From positions 1-64,000 of the forward strand of contig NZ_KE384540.1 in assembly GCF_000426565.1 (NCBI RefSeq): a stretch of DNA of 64,000 nt. Direction: 5' to 3'. Below the pieces are notes generated by a model. The model saw nothing but the letters and a program-made list of their open reading frames with translations, was not told the DNA's origin and did no database searches. Shown here in pieces: positions 43,266-52,176 of the stretch (position 1 is its first letter; the number at the start of each line of letters is the position of its first letter). Position numbers and translations under genes: made by a program. This stretch comes from Segatella albensis DSM 11370 = JCM 12258 (lineage in GTDB: Bacteria; Bacteroidota; Bacteroidia; Bacteroidales; Bacteroidaceae).

Positions 43266-44207
43266 ATGAAGATGAAAAAAATACTTTCAATATCTCTTGC
43301 GGCAGTAGCTGGTCTAATGATGGCCAGTTGCTCCGATGAGGCTCCGATGGATACCGATTTGTATCCTCAGACTGTATATATTGTGGGAGCACACAACCGT
43401 ATCATAGATGCAAACTTAGATCTAAGATATCCTGTAGATACCGTGAATTTATCGGTCTCAGTGAGTGGTAACCGTATTCTCGACAGAGATGTTAAGGTGA
43501 CATTGGCAGAATGTCCTGAAGCAATTCAATATTATAATGAACGTGAGGTCTCTGCTCAGGCTCGACAATTCCGTCATCTTGGTGATACGGTGTATAGCAT
43601 TCCTTCTAATGAGGTTATGGTACAGGCAGGTGAGGTGTACCACACATTCCCAATTTACGTAAATCCACAGTCGCTGAAGTGTGATTCTTTGTATATGTTG
43701 GCTTTTAAGATTGCCGGGACATCAGAGTTTAAGGCAACAAAGACAGATACTGTCGCACTTGTGAATCTGCATCTTAGCAATCCATATTCCGGACAATATT
43801 ACATGAATGGTGTCATCAAGGCCGTTGATAATCCGAATGATTCTCTAGTGTATGTGATGCCTAGAAAACTTGTTGCTACAGATGATGGACAGACAGTACG
43901 TATGTTCCATTATAATAATGAATGGCAAGAAGGAGCGATGAATGATTATCGTCCGACAAGTACTTTTAAGATTACAGTGAATCCTGATCAGACGTTGAAA
44001 CTGACATCGTGGGATAAATTTGACTTACAAGATGGCGGTGGTAAATATTATCCTGAGATGAAAGCTTATGCTCTTTGGTATACCTATCGTGAAAGAGGAA
44101 AACTTTGGAAGACTGTAGGATTCCTATATAAAGAACGTAAGAATAATACCCAACAGCATGAAATCAATGATTGGATGGAGGATATGAGAGCAAGTGGCTG
44201 GCAATAA
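43266..44207 (+). CDS. DUF1735-type surface glycan-binding lipoprotein
   Basis: The 313-residue protein has a lipoprotein signal (AGLMMASCSDE, Cys21). An N-terminal beta domain resembles DUF1735 (YPVDTVNLSVSVSGNRILDR, then VMVQAGEVYHTFPIYVN). The C-terminal part ends with the pattern seen in proteins annotated with DUF4361 (KIAGTSEFKATKTDTVAL and a closing WMEDMRASGW). Proteins of this type follow susD in many uptake loci and help bind glycan at the cell surface. It lies 11 bases after the susD gene and closes the operon. Confidence 0.75.
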   Translation: MKMKKILSISLAAVAGLMMASCSDEAPMDTDLYPQTVYIVGAHNRIIDANLDLRYPVDTVNLSVSVSGNRILDRDVKVTLAECPEAIQYYNEREVSAQARQFRHLGDTVYSIPSNEVMVQAGEVYHTFPIYVNPQSLKCDSLYMLAFKIAGTSEFKATKTDTVALVNLHLSNPYSGQYYMNGVIKAVDNPNDSLVYVMPRKLVATDDGQTVRMFHYNNEWQEGAMNDYRPTSTFKITVNPDQTLKLTSWDKFDLQDGGGKYYPEMKAYALWYTYRERGKLWKTVGFLYKERKNNTQQHEINDWMEDMRASGWQ

Positions 44208-44318
44208 AGGTTATCGTGTTATTATTAGTTTACAGGAGAGAGGGGCACATCACATTGATGTGCCCCCTGTTATTTTTATATGTGGTGATTTATATATAAT
44301 CCAGTAAACATGTGCTGT

Positions 44319-45005
44319 TTACAAAGGAAGGACAATGACGGTGTCATCGACAACCTTAAAGTGAATATCTTCACTCTTGAAAGGCATGCCATAGATTCTT
44401 TCCGGGTCATTCTGGTATTGAGGCCTAGGATCCTCGGCGAGAACCTCTTTCAAACTCTCGATGTCAGTATCGGTAAAGGCATGCTGCTGTCGCAAAGTTT
44501 CTTCGATGTCATTGCTCAGTTCCACCTTTAATTTGTTCCATTGCCTCTGGTCGACAAATCCACTTCGGGCCTCCTGATGGCTATCGGCATAAGTGATGTA
44601 TGGTTTGATGTCGAATATCGGAGTGTCATCCATGAGGTCGGCTCCGGAAACATAAATGCGGGGAGCATCCTTGGCATCATAGTCGATATGGTGGATACGG
44701 ACACTGGAAAGACCCAGACTGTTGGGCCGGAATGGAGAACGACTGGCAAAAACACCTACCTTCTCGTTGCCACCGAGACGTGGTGGACGTACAAGAAGAC
44801 TGTTGGCTGCATGCTTGTTGGCAGAAAACTGCCAGATAAGCCAAAGGTAATCGAATCCCTCGATGCCACGAATTGCATCAGAATTTCGATAAGTAGGTTC
44901 CAATGTAATATATCCCATGAGATTTTCGGCAATTCCTGATTGCTTCGGGATACCAAACTTTGATTTTAGAGGGGAATGAAAAGTCGCTATCTGTTCGATA
45001 TTCAT
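44319..45005 (-). CDS. trmO: tRNA (N6-threonylcarbamoyladenosine) methyltransferase TrmO
   Basis: The 228-residue SAM-dependent enzyme methylates t6A37 in certain tRNAs. The N-terminal single-sheeted beta-barrel carries the family motifs GIPKQSGIAENLMGYITLEP, GFDYLWLIWQFSAN and VGVFASRSPFRPNSLGLSSV. The C-terminal domain (ILAEDPRPQYQ-like end) aids tRNA recognition. ATG 45005 is used; a TTG two codons earlier is less likely. It lies downstream of the esterase gene on the same strand with a 27-base gap and may be cotranscribed. Confidence 0.92.
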   Translation of the reverse strand: MNIEQIATFHSPLKSKFGIPKQSGIAENLMGYITLEPTYRNSDAIRGIEGFDYLWLIWQFSANKHAANSLLVRPPRLGGNEKVGVFASRSPFRPNSLGLSSVRIHHIDYDAKDAPRIYVSGADLMDDTPIFDIKPYITYADSHQEARSGFVDQRQWNKLKVELSNDIEETLRQQHAFTDTDIESLKEVLAEDPRPQYQNDPERIYGMPFKSEDIHFKVVDDTVIVLPL

Positions 45006-45032
45006 ATTCAAGTTTTCTATTCTTATATCAAC

Positions 45033-46424
45033 CTATAGTTTCTTTATTTTATCTGCTATAATTTCCGCAATCTTCTTTGCTCCTTCTGATGTAGGATGTA
45101 CTCCGTCGTCCTGTACCAATTGGGAATCTGTAAACAAAGTATGTAAATCCAGATACTGGCATTTGTTCTTTTGGGCAAGTTTCCGGATGATAGGCATCTG
45201 TTCTTTTGAAATGATATTGTCATTGAGTCCCCAACTCGGTTTGAACACAGGAATAGCACTACAAAGAATGATCTTCGGATGATGAGGAAGATGCTTGATT
45301 TCGTTAATCAATTGTTGATAGTCATTCTTGAAGTCTGCCTTGTGTACCCAGTTGTGAGACTTTGTGTCGTTAGTGCCCAATTTGATGATGACAATATCAG
45401 GATTGAAGGCCTTTGCATCGTCATAGATACTTTCGCGCATATAAGGTAAGTCACCCTTGTTCATGAGTGTACGAGCGCTGATACCAAAATTTTTGACTTG
45501 GTAATCGTTGCCGAGAATATGTTGAAGATGAGCAGGGTATCCCTCAAGAGCAGGTAACTCGATACCCATACCTTCGGTGATGCTATTTCCGATGCAAGCC
45601 ACTTTCACAGCATCAAGTTTTGGAGAAGGATGCGCATTGAGCCATGCATCTAAATCATTGAGTAATTGGTTGTGGAAAGGAAAAGAGTTCAGAAAACCAA
45701 AGCCGTGGTCACCGAAAGGATATATCAACAGAGAACAATCGTTGCCAACTTTGCGCATGGCTGTGTAGTAGGCGACAGCATTCTCTACCGGACGTACGAC
45801 ATGGTCATCGCTTGCCAGCAAGATGATGGCAGGTGGAGTCTGGTGAACACGTACTTGCTTCTCATTGGAATAAGTATCTTTAAGCGAATCGCTTGGTTGT
45901 TCGCCGAGCAAAAACTGGCGAGACCAGAAGTGGGTTCCTTCCTGCATGGTGATAACAGGATAAAATAATATGGAGAAGTTGGGACGATGTGCGTAATCGG
46001 CATGAGTAGATATGGTAGAAGCTAAATGGCCTCCAGCAGAAAATCCCATGATCCCTATATCCTCGGGATTGATATGCCAAGCGAGAGCAGAGTCGCGAAC
46101 CGTTTTCATCGCATTCATCGCATCACCGATAGGAATGTTACGGTCGCCATGCGGCATACGATATTTTACAACAAAATAACTGATTCCTCGTTCGTTGAAC
46201 CATGGCGCCCATTGATGCCCTTCATGGTCGCCAGCCCACATAGAATAGCCTCCTCCAGGACAATCGACGACGGCTCTCCCTGTGGGATTAGAGGCTAAAT
46301 AACAATAGAGAATGGCTCCACTGTCTTCCGAGAGGTAAATCGCTTTAGGCTTTGCTTCTCCGTATGTCGAGAGAGCGATAAAAGCCAAAGATAGAGAAAA
46401 GAAACTTCGCAAAATGTTCTTCAT
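45033..46424 (-). CDS. Exported two-domain carbohydrate esterase (alpha/beta hydrolase + SGNH)
   Basis: The 463-residue protein has signal peptide MKNILRSFFSLSLAFIALST. Domain 1 (about 30-255) is an alpha/beta hydrolase with the oxyanion motif CPGGGY, nucleophile Ser in GFSAGGH, acid ASDDHVVRP and His in GDHGFGF. Domain 2 (about 265-463) is an SGNH hydrolase with IGNSITEGMGI, GTNDTK and DDGVHPTSEG; the usual GDS is GNS here. Both catalytic sets look complete. Such pairs remove acetyl or related esters from plant polysaccharides such as xylan. The start is ATG 46424. It may work with the nearby uptake locus although it is on the other strand. Confidence 0.82.
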   Translation of the reverse strand: MKNILRSFFSLSLAFIALSTYGEAKPKAIYLSEDSGAILYCYLASNPTGRAVVDCPGGGYSMWAGDHEGHQWAPWFNERGISYFVVKYRMPHGDRNIPIGDAMNAMKTVRDSALAWHINPEDIGIMGFSAGGHLASTISTHADYAHRPNFSILFYPVITMQEGTHFWSRQFLLGEQPSDSLKDTYSNEKQVRVHQTPPAIILLASDDHVVRPVENAVAYYTAMRKVGNDCSLLIYPFGDHGFGFLNSFPFHNQLLNDLDAWLNAHPSPKLDAVKVACIGNSITEGMGIELPALEGYPAHLQHILGNDYQVKNFGISARTLMNKGDLPYMRESIYDDAKAFNPDIVIIKLGTNDTKSHNWVHKADFKNDYQQLINEIKHLPHHPKIILCSAIPVFKPSWGLNDNIISKEQMPIIRKLAQKNKCQYLDLHTLFTDSQLVQDDGVHPTSEGAKKIAEIIADKIKKL

Positions 46425-46503
46425 TGTGTCTTGATTTTTATGTAGTTTGCGCAAATATACAACTTTTTTATAATAAAAAGAGGTATGTTTGAGATTTTTT
46501 TAT

Positions 46504-46511
46504 TACCTTTG
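46504..46511 (+). promoter_or_regulatory. sppA -7 box close to the start codon
   Basis: TACCTTTG ends only 6 bases before the ATG at 46518, which implies a leaderless or nearly leaderless mRNA. Confidence 0.5.
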
Positions 46512-46517
46512 CCTATT

Positions 46518-48311
46518 ATGAAAGAGTTTTTTAAATACATGCTTGCAACGATGGCCGGAATTTTCTGTTTCGGAATCGTTATGGGATTACTCGGGTTGAT
46601 ATCAATCGTGGGTATGATCTCGTCTGCTAATACTAAGACTGTCATCGGTGACAATTCGGTGATGGTTATTAACCTACAAGGTACAATCTCAGAACAAGGA
46701 CAAGATAATTTCCTAAGTGAATTGACAGGAAATCAGATTAATCAGATGGGACTTAATGTGCTGAGGTCGGCCATTAAAAAAGCTAAGTCAGAACCTAAAA
46801 TCAAGGGTATCTATCTGCAAGCTGGTGTACTGAGTACAGACTATGCGACATTGCAGGAATTGAGAGGAGACCTTGAAGATTTTAAGAAGTCGGGTAAATT
46901 TATCATCGCTTATGGTGACCAATATACACAGGGTGCTTATTATCTGGCTTCTGTGGCTAATCGACTGTATATTAATCCGGAAGGACGATTAGACTGGCAT
47001 GGTATAGCTTCGCAGTTGGAATTCTATAAAGGACTTTATGAAAAACTTGGTGTGAAGTTCCAAGTGTTCAAGGTTGGTAAGTTTAAGAGCTATACCGAAA
47101 CTTATGTAGAAGACAAAATGAGCGATGCCAATCGTGAACAGATCAACAAATATATCAATGGTATTTGGGATACGTTGGTAAGTGATGTCTCAAAGAGTAG
47201 AAATATCAAAGAGGCAGATCTTAGAAAATATGCCGACCAGATAACAATGCTTCAGGGCACGGATGTACTGAAGAAAGAAAAACTGGTTGATGGCACTTTG
47301 TATTATGATCAGATTCGTTCTTTGGTCAAGAAAACTATGGGACTGAGTGATGATGATGTAATATCACAGGTAAGCCCTGAGGAAGTGAATGATGCCGTAT
47401 TAGAAAAAGAGAACGGAGACGAAATCGCAGTATATTATTGTGAAGGTGATATCGTGCAGATGAGTTCTGATTATGACTTCGGAGGTAACAACGAAATCTT
47501 CGCTCCGGATGTAATTAAGGATTTGGATGCCCTTGCCAACGATGATGACGTGAAAGCTGTAGTGTTGCGAATCAATTCCGGTGGCGGTGATGCTTATGCC
47601 AGTGAGCAACTTTGGCATGCTGTGAGCCAGCTTAATAAGAAGAAACCTGTTGTCGTCTCTATGGGTGGCATGGCCGCATCGGGTGCTTACTATATGAGTA
47701 TGGGCGCTCGATGGTTGGTAGCAGAGCCAACTACCTTGACGGGTTCTATTGGCATCTTTGCTTGTATACCTGATGTGACAAATCTGTTGGGCGATAAGTT
47801 AGGTATCAAGTTTGATGAGGCAAAGACCAATGAAAATGCCGGATTCTCGATGAGCGGAGGTATGATACCTATGGCAAGGCCATATTCAGCAGTTGAGGCT
47901 CAGGCCCTGCAGGGATATGTAGAAAGAGGATATAAACTCTTTACTTCGAGAGTGGCACAAGGCAGAAAGATGCCTATCGCAGAGGTAGAGAAAAATGCGC
48001 AGGGTAGAGTATGGCTCGGAAAAGACGCTATTGGCATAAAATTGGTTGACCAACTAGGCTCTTTGGATGATGCTATCGCGTGTGCAGCAAAATATAGTAA
48101 TATCAAGACATATTATGTGACAGAGCAGCCTAGAGTACCAGACTTCATGGCTCAACTGCTTAAAAATCTATCCGGCAGTCATGGTACATACCTTGATGAA
48201 CAATTACGTCTGACGCTAGGTAGCTATTATGAGCCATTCATGAAATTGAGGAATATCAATAAGCGAGAGGCTCTTCAGGCTAGAATCCCTTTTGAAATAA
48301 AGGCATACTAA
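46518..48311 (+). CDS. sppA: Signal peptide peptidase SppA, 67K type
   Basis: The 597-residue membrane-anchored S49 serine peptidase has one N-terminal membrane segment (AGIFCFGIVMGLLGLISIVG). Two tandem S49 domains follow. The N-terminal one holds the Lys-side region (GDQYTQGAYYLASVANRLYI) and the C-terminal one the nucleophile Ser (SMGGMAASGAYYMSMGA). It degrades signal peptides left in the membrane after secretion. ATG 46518 is chosen because the -7 box lies just before it; the longer frame would start inside the promoter. It lies 5 bases from the lpxK gene. Confidence 0.92.
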   Translation: MKEFFKYMLATMAGIFCFGIVMGLLGLISIVGMISSANTKTVIGDNSVMVINLQGTISEQGQDNFLSELTGNQINQMGLNVLRSAIKKAKSEPKIKGIYLQAGVLSTDYATLQELRGDLEDFKKSGKFIIAYGDQYTQGAYYLASVANRLYINPEGRLDWHGIASQLEFYKGLYEKLGVKFQVFKVGKFKSYTETYVEDKMSDANREQINKYINGIWDTLVSDVSKSRNIKEADLRKYADQITMLQGTDVLKKEKLVDGTLYYDQIRSLVKKTMGLSDDDVISQVSPEEVNDAVLEKENGDEIAVYYCEGDIVQMSSDYDFGGNNEIFAPDVIKDLDALANDDDVKAVVLRINSGGGDAYASEQLWHAVSQLNKKKPVVVSMGGMAASGAYYMSMGARWLVAEPTTLTGSIGIFACIPDVTNLLGDKLGIKFDEAKTNENAGFSMSGGMIPMARPYSAVEAQALQGYVERGYKLFTSRVAQGRKMPIAEVEKNAQGRVWLGKDAIGIKLVDQLGSLDDAIACAAKYSNIKTYYVTEQPRVPDFMAQLLKNLSGSHGTYLDEQLRLTLGSYYEPFMKLRNINKREALQARIPFEIKAY

Positions 48312-48316
48312 TTTAT

Positions 48317-49420
48317 ATGGTGAAACAAAGAGTAGAAGGAGACTTTATAAAAATCAATGAATGGCTACGACCGTTGAGTTGGCTTTACGGGGTAGTAGTG
48401 AGAATACGAAACTGGTGCTTTGATGTAGGAATATTGAAAAGCAAGAGTTTCGCTATCCCTGTGATATCCGTTGGTAATATTACCGTAGGAGGATCGGGAA
48501 AGACTCCACACGTAGAGTATCTCATCCGATTGCTTCAAGACCGTGTAAGGGTGGCAGTTCTTTCGCGTGGATATAAACGAAAATCGCATGGCTATGTTTT
48601 GGCTCAGGAAAATACCAGTATGCCTAAAATTGGTGATGAGCCATTTCAGATGCATAGTAAGTTTCCGAATGTTTATGTTGCTGTATGCAAAAAACGATGT
48701 GAGGGAATAATGCGCCTGCAGGAAGATGAAGAAACAAAGGATGTGCAGGTCATATTACTAGATGATGCCTTTCAACATCGATATGTCAAGCCAGGAGTAA
48801 ATATCCTTCTTGTGGATTATCATCGGTTGATCATCTATGATGAATTGCTTCCGGCAGGACGACTGAGAGAACCTTTGTCGGGTAAGAATCGTGCGGATAT
48901 CGTCATCGTTACCAAGTGTCCGAAAGACTTGAAACCTATGGAATTCCGCGTGCTTACCAAGGCCATGAGTCTATATCCTTATCAGCATCTCTATTTTACG
49001 ACATTAGAGTATGATGGTGTTGAGGCCATGTATGGAGAAAAAGAGAAGTATCCTTTGGATTTCTTGCGTGGCAAACAGATACTGCTTCTTACCGGTATTG
49101 CTTCCCCAGAACAAATCATGGTAGATTTGCAGAGCTATAGCTCAAGTATTATCCCTATGATATTTGCGGATCACCATAACTATAAAAGTTGTGACATCGA
49201 TGCGATAAAAGAGCGTCTTGAGCAACTTGGTGACTCTTGTATCATCCTTACGACAGAAAAGGATGCAGCCCGATTGAGAAGTATCGAGGAGCTACCTCAG
49301 AAGTTGAAAGATAATTTGTATATCCTGCCAATACGTGTGAAATTCCTTTTAAATCAAGAACAGAGATTTAACAATAGGATAATTCAATATATACGCAAAA
49401 ATCAAAAAATATCGTTATAG
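48317..49420 (+). CDS. lpxK: Tetraacyldisaccharide 4'-kinase
   Basis: The 367-residue inner-membrane kinase phosphorylates the lipid A disaccharide precursor at the 4' position. The P-loop is GNITVGGSGKTPHVEYLIRL (about residues 54-73). LSRGYKRKSHGYVL, DDAFQHRYVKPGVNILLVDY and LPAGRLREPLSG are family motifs. It follows sppA after 5 bases and is likely cotranscribed. Start ATG 48317 is preceded by no clear Shine-Dalgarno sequence, as is common here. Confidence 0.93.
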   Translation: MVKQRVEGDFIKINEWLRPLSWLYGVVVRIRNWCFDVGILKSKSFAIPVISVGNITVGGSGKTPHVEYLIRLLQDRVRVAVLSRGYKRKSHGYVLAQENTSMPKIGDEPFQMHSKFPNVYVAVCKKRCEGIMRLQEDEETKDVQVILLDDAFQHRYVKPGVNILLVDYHRLIIYDELLPAGRLREPLSGKNRADIVIVTKCPKDLKPMEFRVLTKAMSLYPYQHLYFTTLEYDGVEAMYGEKEKYPLDFLRGKQILLLTGIASPEQIMVDLQSYSSSIIPMIFADHHNYKSCDIDAIKERLEQLGDSCIILTTEKDAARLRSIEELPQKLKDNLYILPIRVKFLLNQEQRFNNRIIQYIRKNQKISL

Positions 49421-49519
49421 TTTAACGAAAATGACGATATCTCATTAGAATGAATAACAATATAAAGGTAGCTTGAAATAAAGTATCTTTCCCTTCTCGA
49501 CATATGCGAAGTTTAATGA

Positions 49520-49870
49520 ACCTTTAATTGTTAAATTTTCAATTGAAGAAGGCGCTCATAATTCGCGGATTCAGAATTGATGACGGGGTAATTATGAATA
49601 TTAAAAATATGAGCAATATGTAACTGTTTGATTATCAGGTTGTTAATTTTAACAACCTGATATAATCTCAGAATATACAGGAAATATAAGCTTATACAGT
49701 TAACTACGTAAGCCGATGAAGTTAACTTCATTCGAAAATTCAACTTGTTGAGGGATGTTTCTTATACTTTTAAGAGCTTTAGAGTCTCCCGGTATGTTCT
49801 AGATGAAACCAAATTTGGTACACTTTTTGTTTTAACATTTTCGTGAGCAAAGTTTAAACTTTATAAAAAT
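49520..49870 (-). repeat. Dispersed intergenic element, copy B
   Basis: On the minus strand this stretch follows the same order of conserved blocks as 27690-28068 (copy A), including GAATGAAGTTAACTTCATCG followed by GCTTACG, and TTGCTCATATTTTTAATATT. Middle parts have diverged. It lies in the 690-base gap between lpxK and punA, which holds no gene. Confidence 0.65.
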
Positions 49871-50107
49871 ATTCCCATCGGTATGCTTTCGGGATCCGTT
49901 CGGGAAAATACATTTATTTGTTGAATTTATGATAATGATGTTATTAACATTTTTTTGAATACCTTTTTAGTTATATTAAAATAAAAACAATACTTTTGCC
50001 AATAACATTGATGACTGGCACAATTTGGATTACTGAATTGTTACTCCATGGCAATCAAAACAACATAAATAATAATGAATCATACTAATATTAAATAGCT
50101 GAATACT
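49871..50107 (+). promoter_or_regulatory. punA upstream region
   Basis: It holds a copy of the TTCGGGATC-type repeat (49877-49905) and a TACTTTTG -7 box (49991-49998) that probably drives punA. The leader is then about 100 bases. No gene is seen. Confidence 0.4.
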
Positions 50108-50917
50108 ATGTACGAAAGAATTCTAGAAACAGCATCTTGGCTTAAAGAAAGAATGACAACAAAGCCGGAAACAGCAATTATCCTGGGTACAGGTCTCGGA
50201 CAATTGGCCTCAGAGATAACAGATAGTTATGAATTCTCATACCAAGATATACCAAATTTCCCAGTGTCTACCGTAGAAGGACATGCCGGAAAACTGATTT
50301 TCGGTAAGTTGGGTGGAAAAGATATTATGGCAATGGAAGGTAGATTCCATTACTATGAGGGCTATAATATGAAAGAGGTGACATTCCCAGAGCGTGTCAT
50401 GTACGAACTCGGCATAAAAACTCTCTTCGTAAGTAATGCTTCTGGTGGTATGAATCCTCAGTTTCATATCGGTGACTTGATGATCATTGATGACCATATC
50501 AACTTCTTCCCGGAGCATCCTTTGCGTGGTAAGAATTTCCCTACAGGACCGAGATTCCCTGATATGCACGAAGCGTATGATAAAGGACTGCGTGATTTGG
50601 CTGATCAGATAGCTGAAGAAAAAGGTATTAAGGTTCAGCATGGCGTCTATGTCGGTGTACAGGGACCTACATTTGAAACTCCGGCAGAGTATATAATGTA
50701 CAGAACTTTTGGTGGTGATGCCGTTGGTATGAGTACTGTCCCTGAGGTTATCGTGGCTCGCCATTGCGGAATCAAAGTGTTTGGTATCTCTGTGATTACC
50801 GATCTTGGCGGATTTGATGTACCTGTAGAGGTAAGCCATGAAGAAGTGCAGGAAGCTGCCAATGCCGCACAACCACGTATGACAGAAATATTCAGAGAAA
50901 TAATAAAGCGATCATAA
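50108..50917 (+). CDS. punA: Purine-nucleoside phosphorylase
   Basis: The 269-residue trimeric-type enzyme splits inosine and guanosine with phosphate for purine salvage. Motifs are ILGTGLGQLASEI (phosphate site, residues 25-37), VEGHAGKL, GRFHYYEGY, FVSNASGGMNPQF, the purine-site YVGVQGPTFETPAEY and GMSTVPEVIVARHCG. Length is typical. It lies 4 bases before thiL and is probably cotranscribed with it. Confidence 0.93.
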   Translation: MYERILETASWLKERMTTKPETAIILGTGLGQLASEITDSYEFSYQDIPNFPVSTVEGHAGKLIFGKLGGKDIMAMEGRFHYYEGYNMKEVTFPERVMYELGIKTLFVSNASGGMNPQFHIGDLMIIDDHINFFPEHPLRGKNFPTGPRFPDMHEAYDKGLRDLADQIAEEKGIKVQHGVYVGVQGPTFETPAEYIMYRTFGGDAVGMSTVPEVIVARHCGIKVFGISVITDLGGFDVPVEVSHEEVQEAANAAQPRMTEIFREIIKRS

Positions 50918-50921
50918 ATTC

Positions 50922-52028
50922 ATGGAAATTAAGGAATTAGGTGAATTCGGACTTATCGACCGAATGACTAGTGATATTGAAATCAAAAATGAGTCAACAC
51001 TGAAAGGTGTTGGCGATGATTGTGCGGTACTGCATTATCCTGATAAGGAGGTCTTGGTGACGAGTGATATGCTAATGGAAGGTGTACACTTTGATTTGAC
51101 CTATATCGATATGCAGCACTTAGGTTATAAGTCGGCTATAGTGAATCTTTCGGATATTTTCGCTATGGGTGGAATACCTAAACAACTCATCGTGAATCTT
51201 GCTATCGGTAAGCGCTTCAAGGTAGAAGATATTGATAATTTCTATGCTGGTATGCGACTTGCTTGTAATAAGTGGAATGTTGACATCGTTGGTGGTGACA
51301 CAACTTCTTCATATACAGGATTAGCTATCAGTATCACAGCTATTGGTGAGGCCAAGAAGGAAGATATCATCTATCGTAATGGTGCTCACGAGACCGATCT
51401 GATCTGTGTCACGGGTGATCTGGGCGCTGCTTATATGGGCTTGCAACTTCTGGAGCGTGAGAAACGCATTTATTATTCACAGATTGAAGATATGAATAAG
51501 AAAATCCGTGATGCTAAAGCTGCAGGAGATGAGAAACGTGTACAGGCTCTTCAGAAGGATGCCGAGAAACTAAAAGATTTCCAGCCAGACTTTGCAGGAA
51601 AGGAATATCTGTTGCAGAGACAGTTGCAGCCTGAAGCTCAGGGGAATATCATACAGAAACTCCGTGAGGCAGGAATACGTCCTACAGCGATGATGGATAT
51701 CAGTGACGGATTGAGTAGTGAACTACACCATATCTGCAAACAAAGTAAATGTGGTTGCAGAATCTATGAGAATCAGTTGCCTATCGACTATCAGACAGCG
51801 GTGATGGCTGAAGAATTGAATATGAATGTTACTACTTGTGCATTGAACGGTGGTGATGATTATGAACTGCTGTTTACGGTTCCTATCGGTGATCATGCCA
51901 AGATTTCAGAGATGCAGGGAGTAAAGCAGATCGGGTATATTACCAAGGAAAGTCTGGGAATGATGCTGATCACTCGCGACAACCAAGAATTTGATTTGCC
52001 TGCGCAAGGTTGGAATCCATTGAAATAG
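50922..52028 (+). CDS. thiL: Thiamine-monophosphate kinase
   Basis: The 368-residue ATP-dependent kinase makes thiamine diphosphate from thiamine monophosphate. It shows GVGDDCAVL (Mg site), VTSDMLMEGVHFDL, GDTTSS and the C-terminal DISDGLSSEL and GGDDYELLFTVP. It is about 40 residues longer than the E. coli enzyme because of a charged helical insertion (EDMNKKIRDAKAAGDEKRVQ, near residues 188-207), a feature I have no other explanation for. A strong terminator follows. Confidence 0.92.
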   Translation: MEIKELGEFGLIDRMTSDIEIKNESTLKGVGDDCAVLHYPDKEVLVTSDMLMEGVHFDLTYIDMQHLGYKSAIVNLSDIFAMGGIPKQLIVNLAIGKRFKVEDIDNFYAGMRLACNKWNVDIVGGDTTSSYTGLAISITAIGEAKKEDIIYRNGAHETDLICVTGDLGAAYMGLQLLEREKRIYYSQIEDMNKKIRDAKAAGDEKRVQALQKDAEKLKDFQPDFAGKEYLLQRQLQPEAQGNIIQKLREAGIRPTAMMDISDGLSSELHHICKQSKCGCRIYENQLPIDYQTAVMAEELNMNVTTCALNGGDDYELLFTVPIGDHAKISEMQGVKQIGYITKESLGMMLITRDNQEFDLPAQGWNPLK

Positions 52029-52043
52029 AAATGTAGAAATATA

Positions 52044-52077
52044 AATCCGCATCTTTAAAGAATGCGGATTTTTTTTA
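52044..52077 (+). terminator. Terminator after thiL
   Basis: AATCCGCAT (52044-52052) pairs with ATGCGGATT (52062-52070) and is followed by T8. Confidence 0.88.
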
Positions 52078-52123
52078 TTCATATTTTATCCGAGAAAAGG
52101 GCAATTACAACGAATAATTTTTG

Positions 52124-52131
52124 TACCTTTG
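52124..52131 (+). promoter_or_regulatory. -7 box of the ThrE-type exporter gene
   Basis: TACCTTTG lies 45 bases before the ATG at 52177. Confidence 0.5.
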
Positions 52132-52176
52132 CAGCGTTTTCAGATATATTGACTAAAAATTCGCTTACAAATAGTT

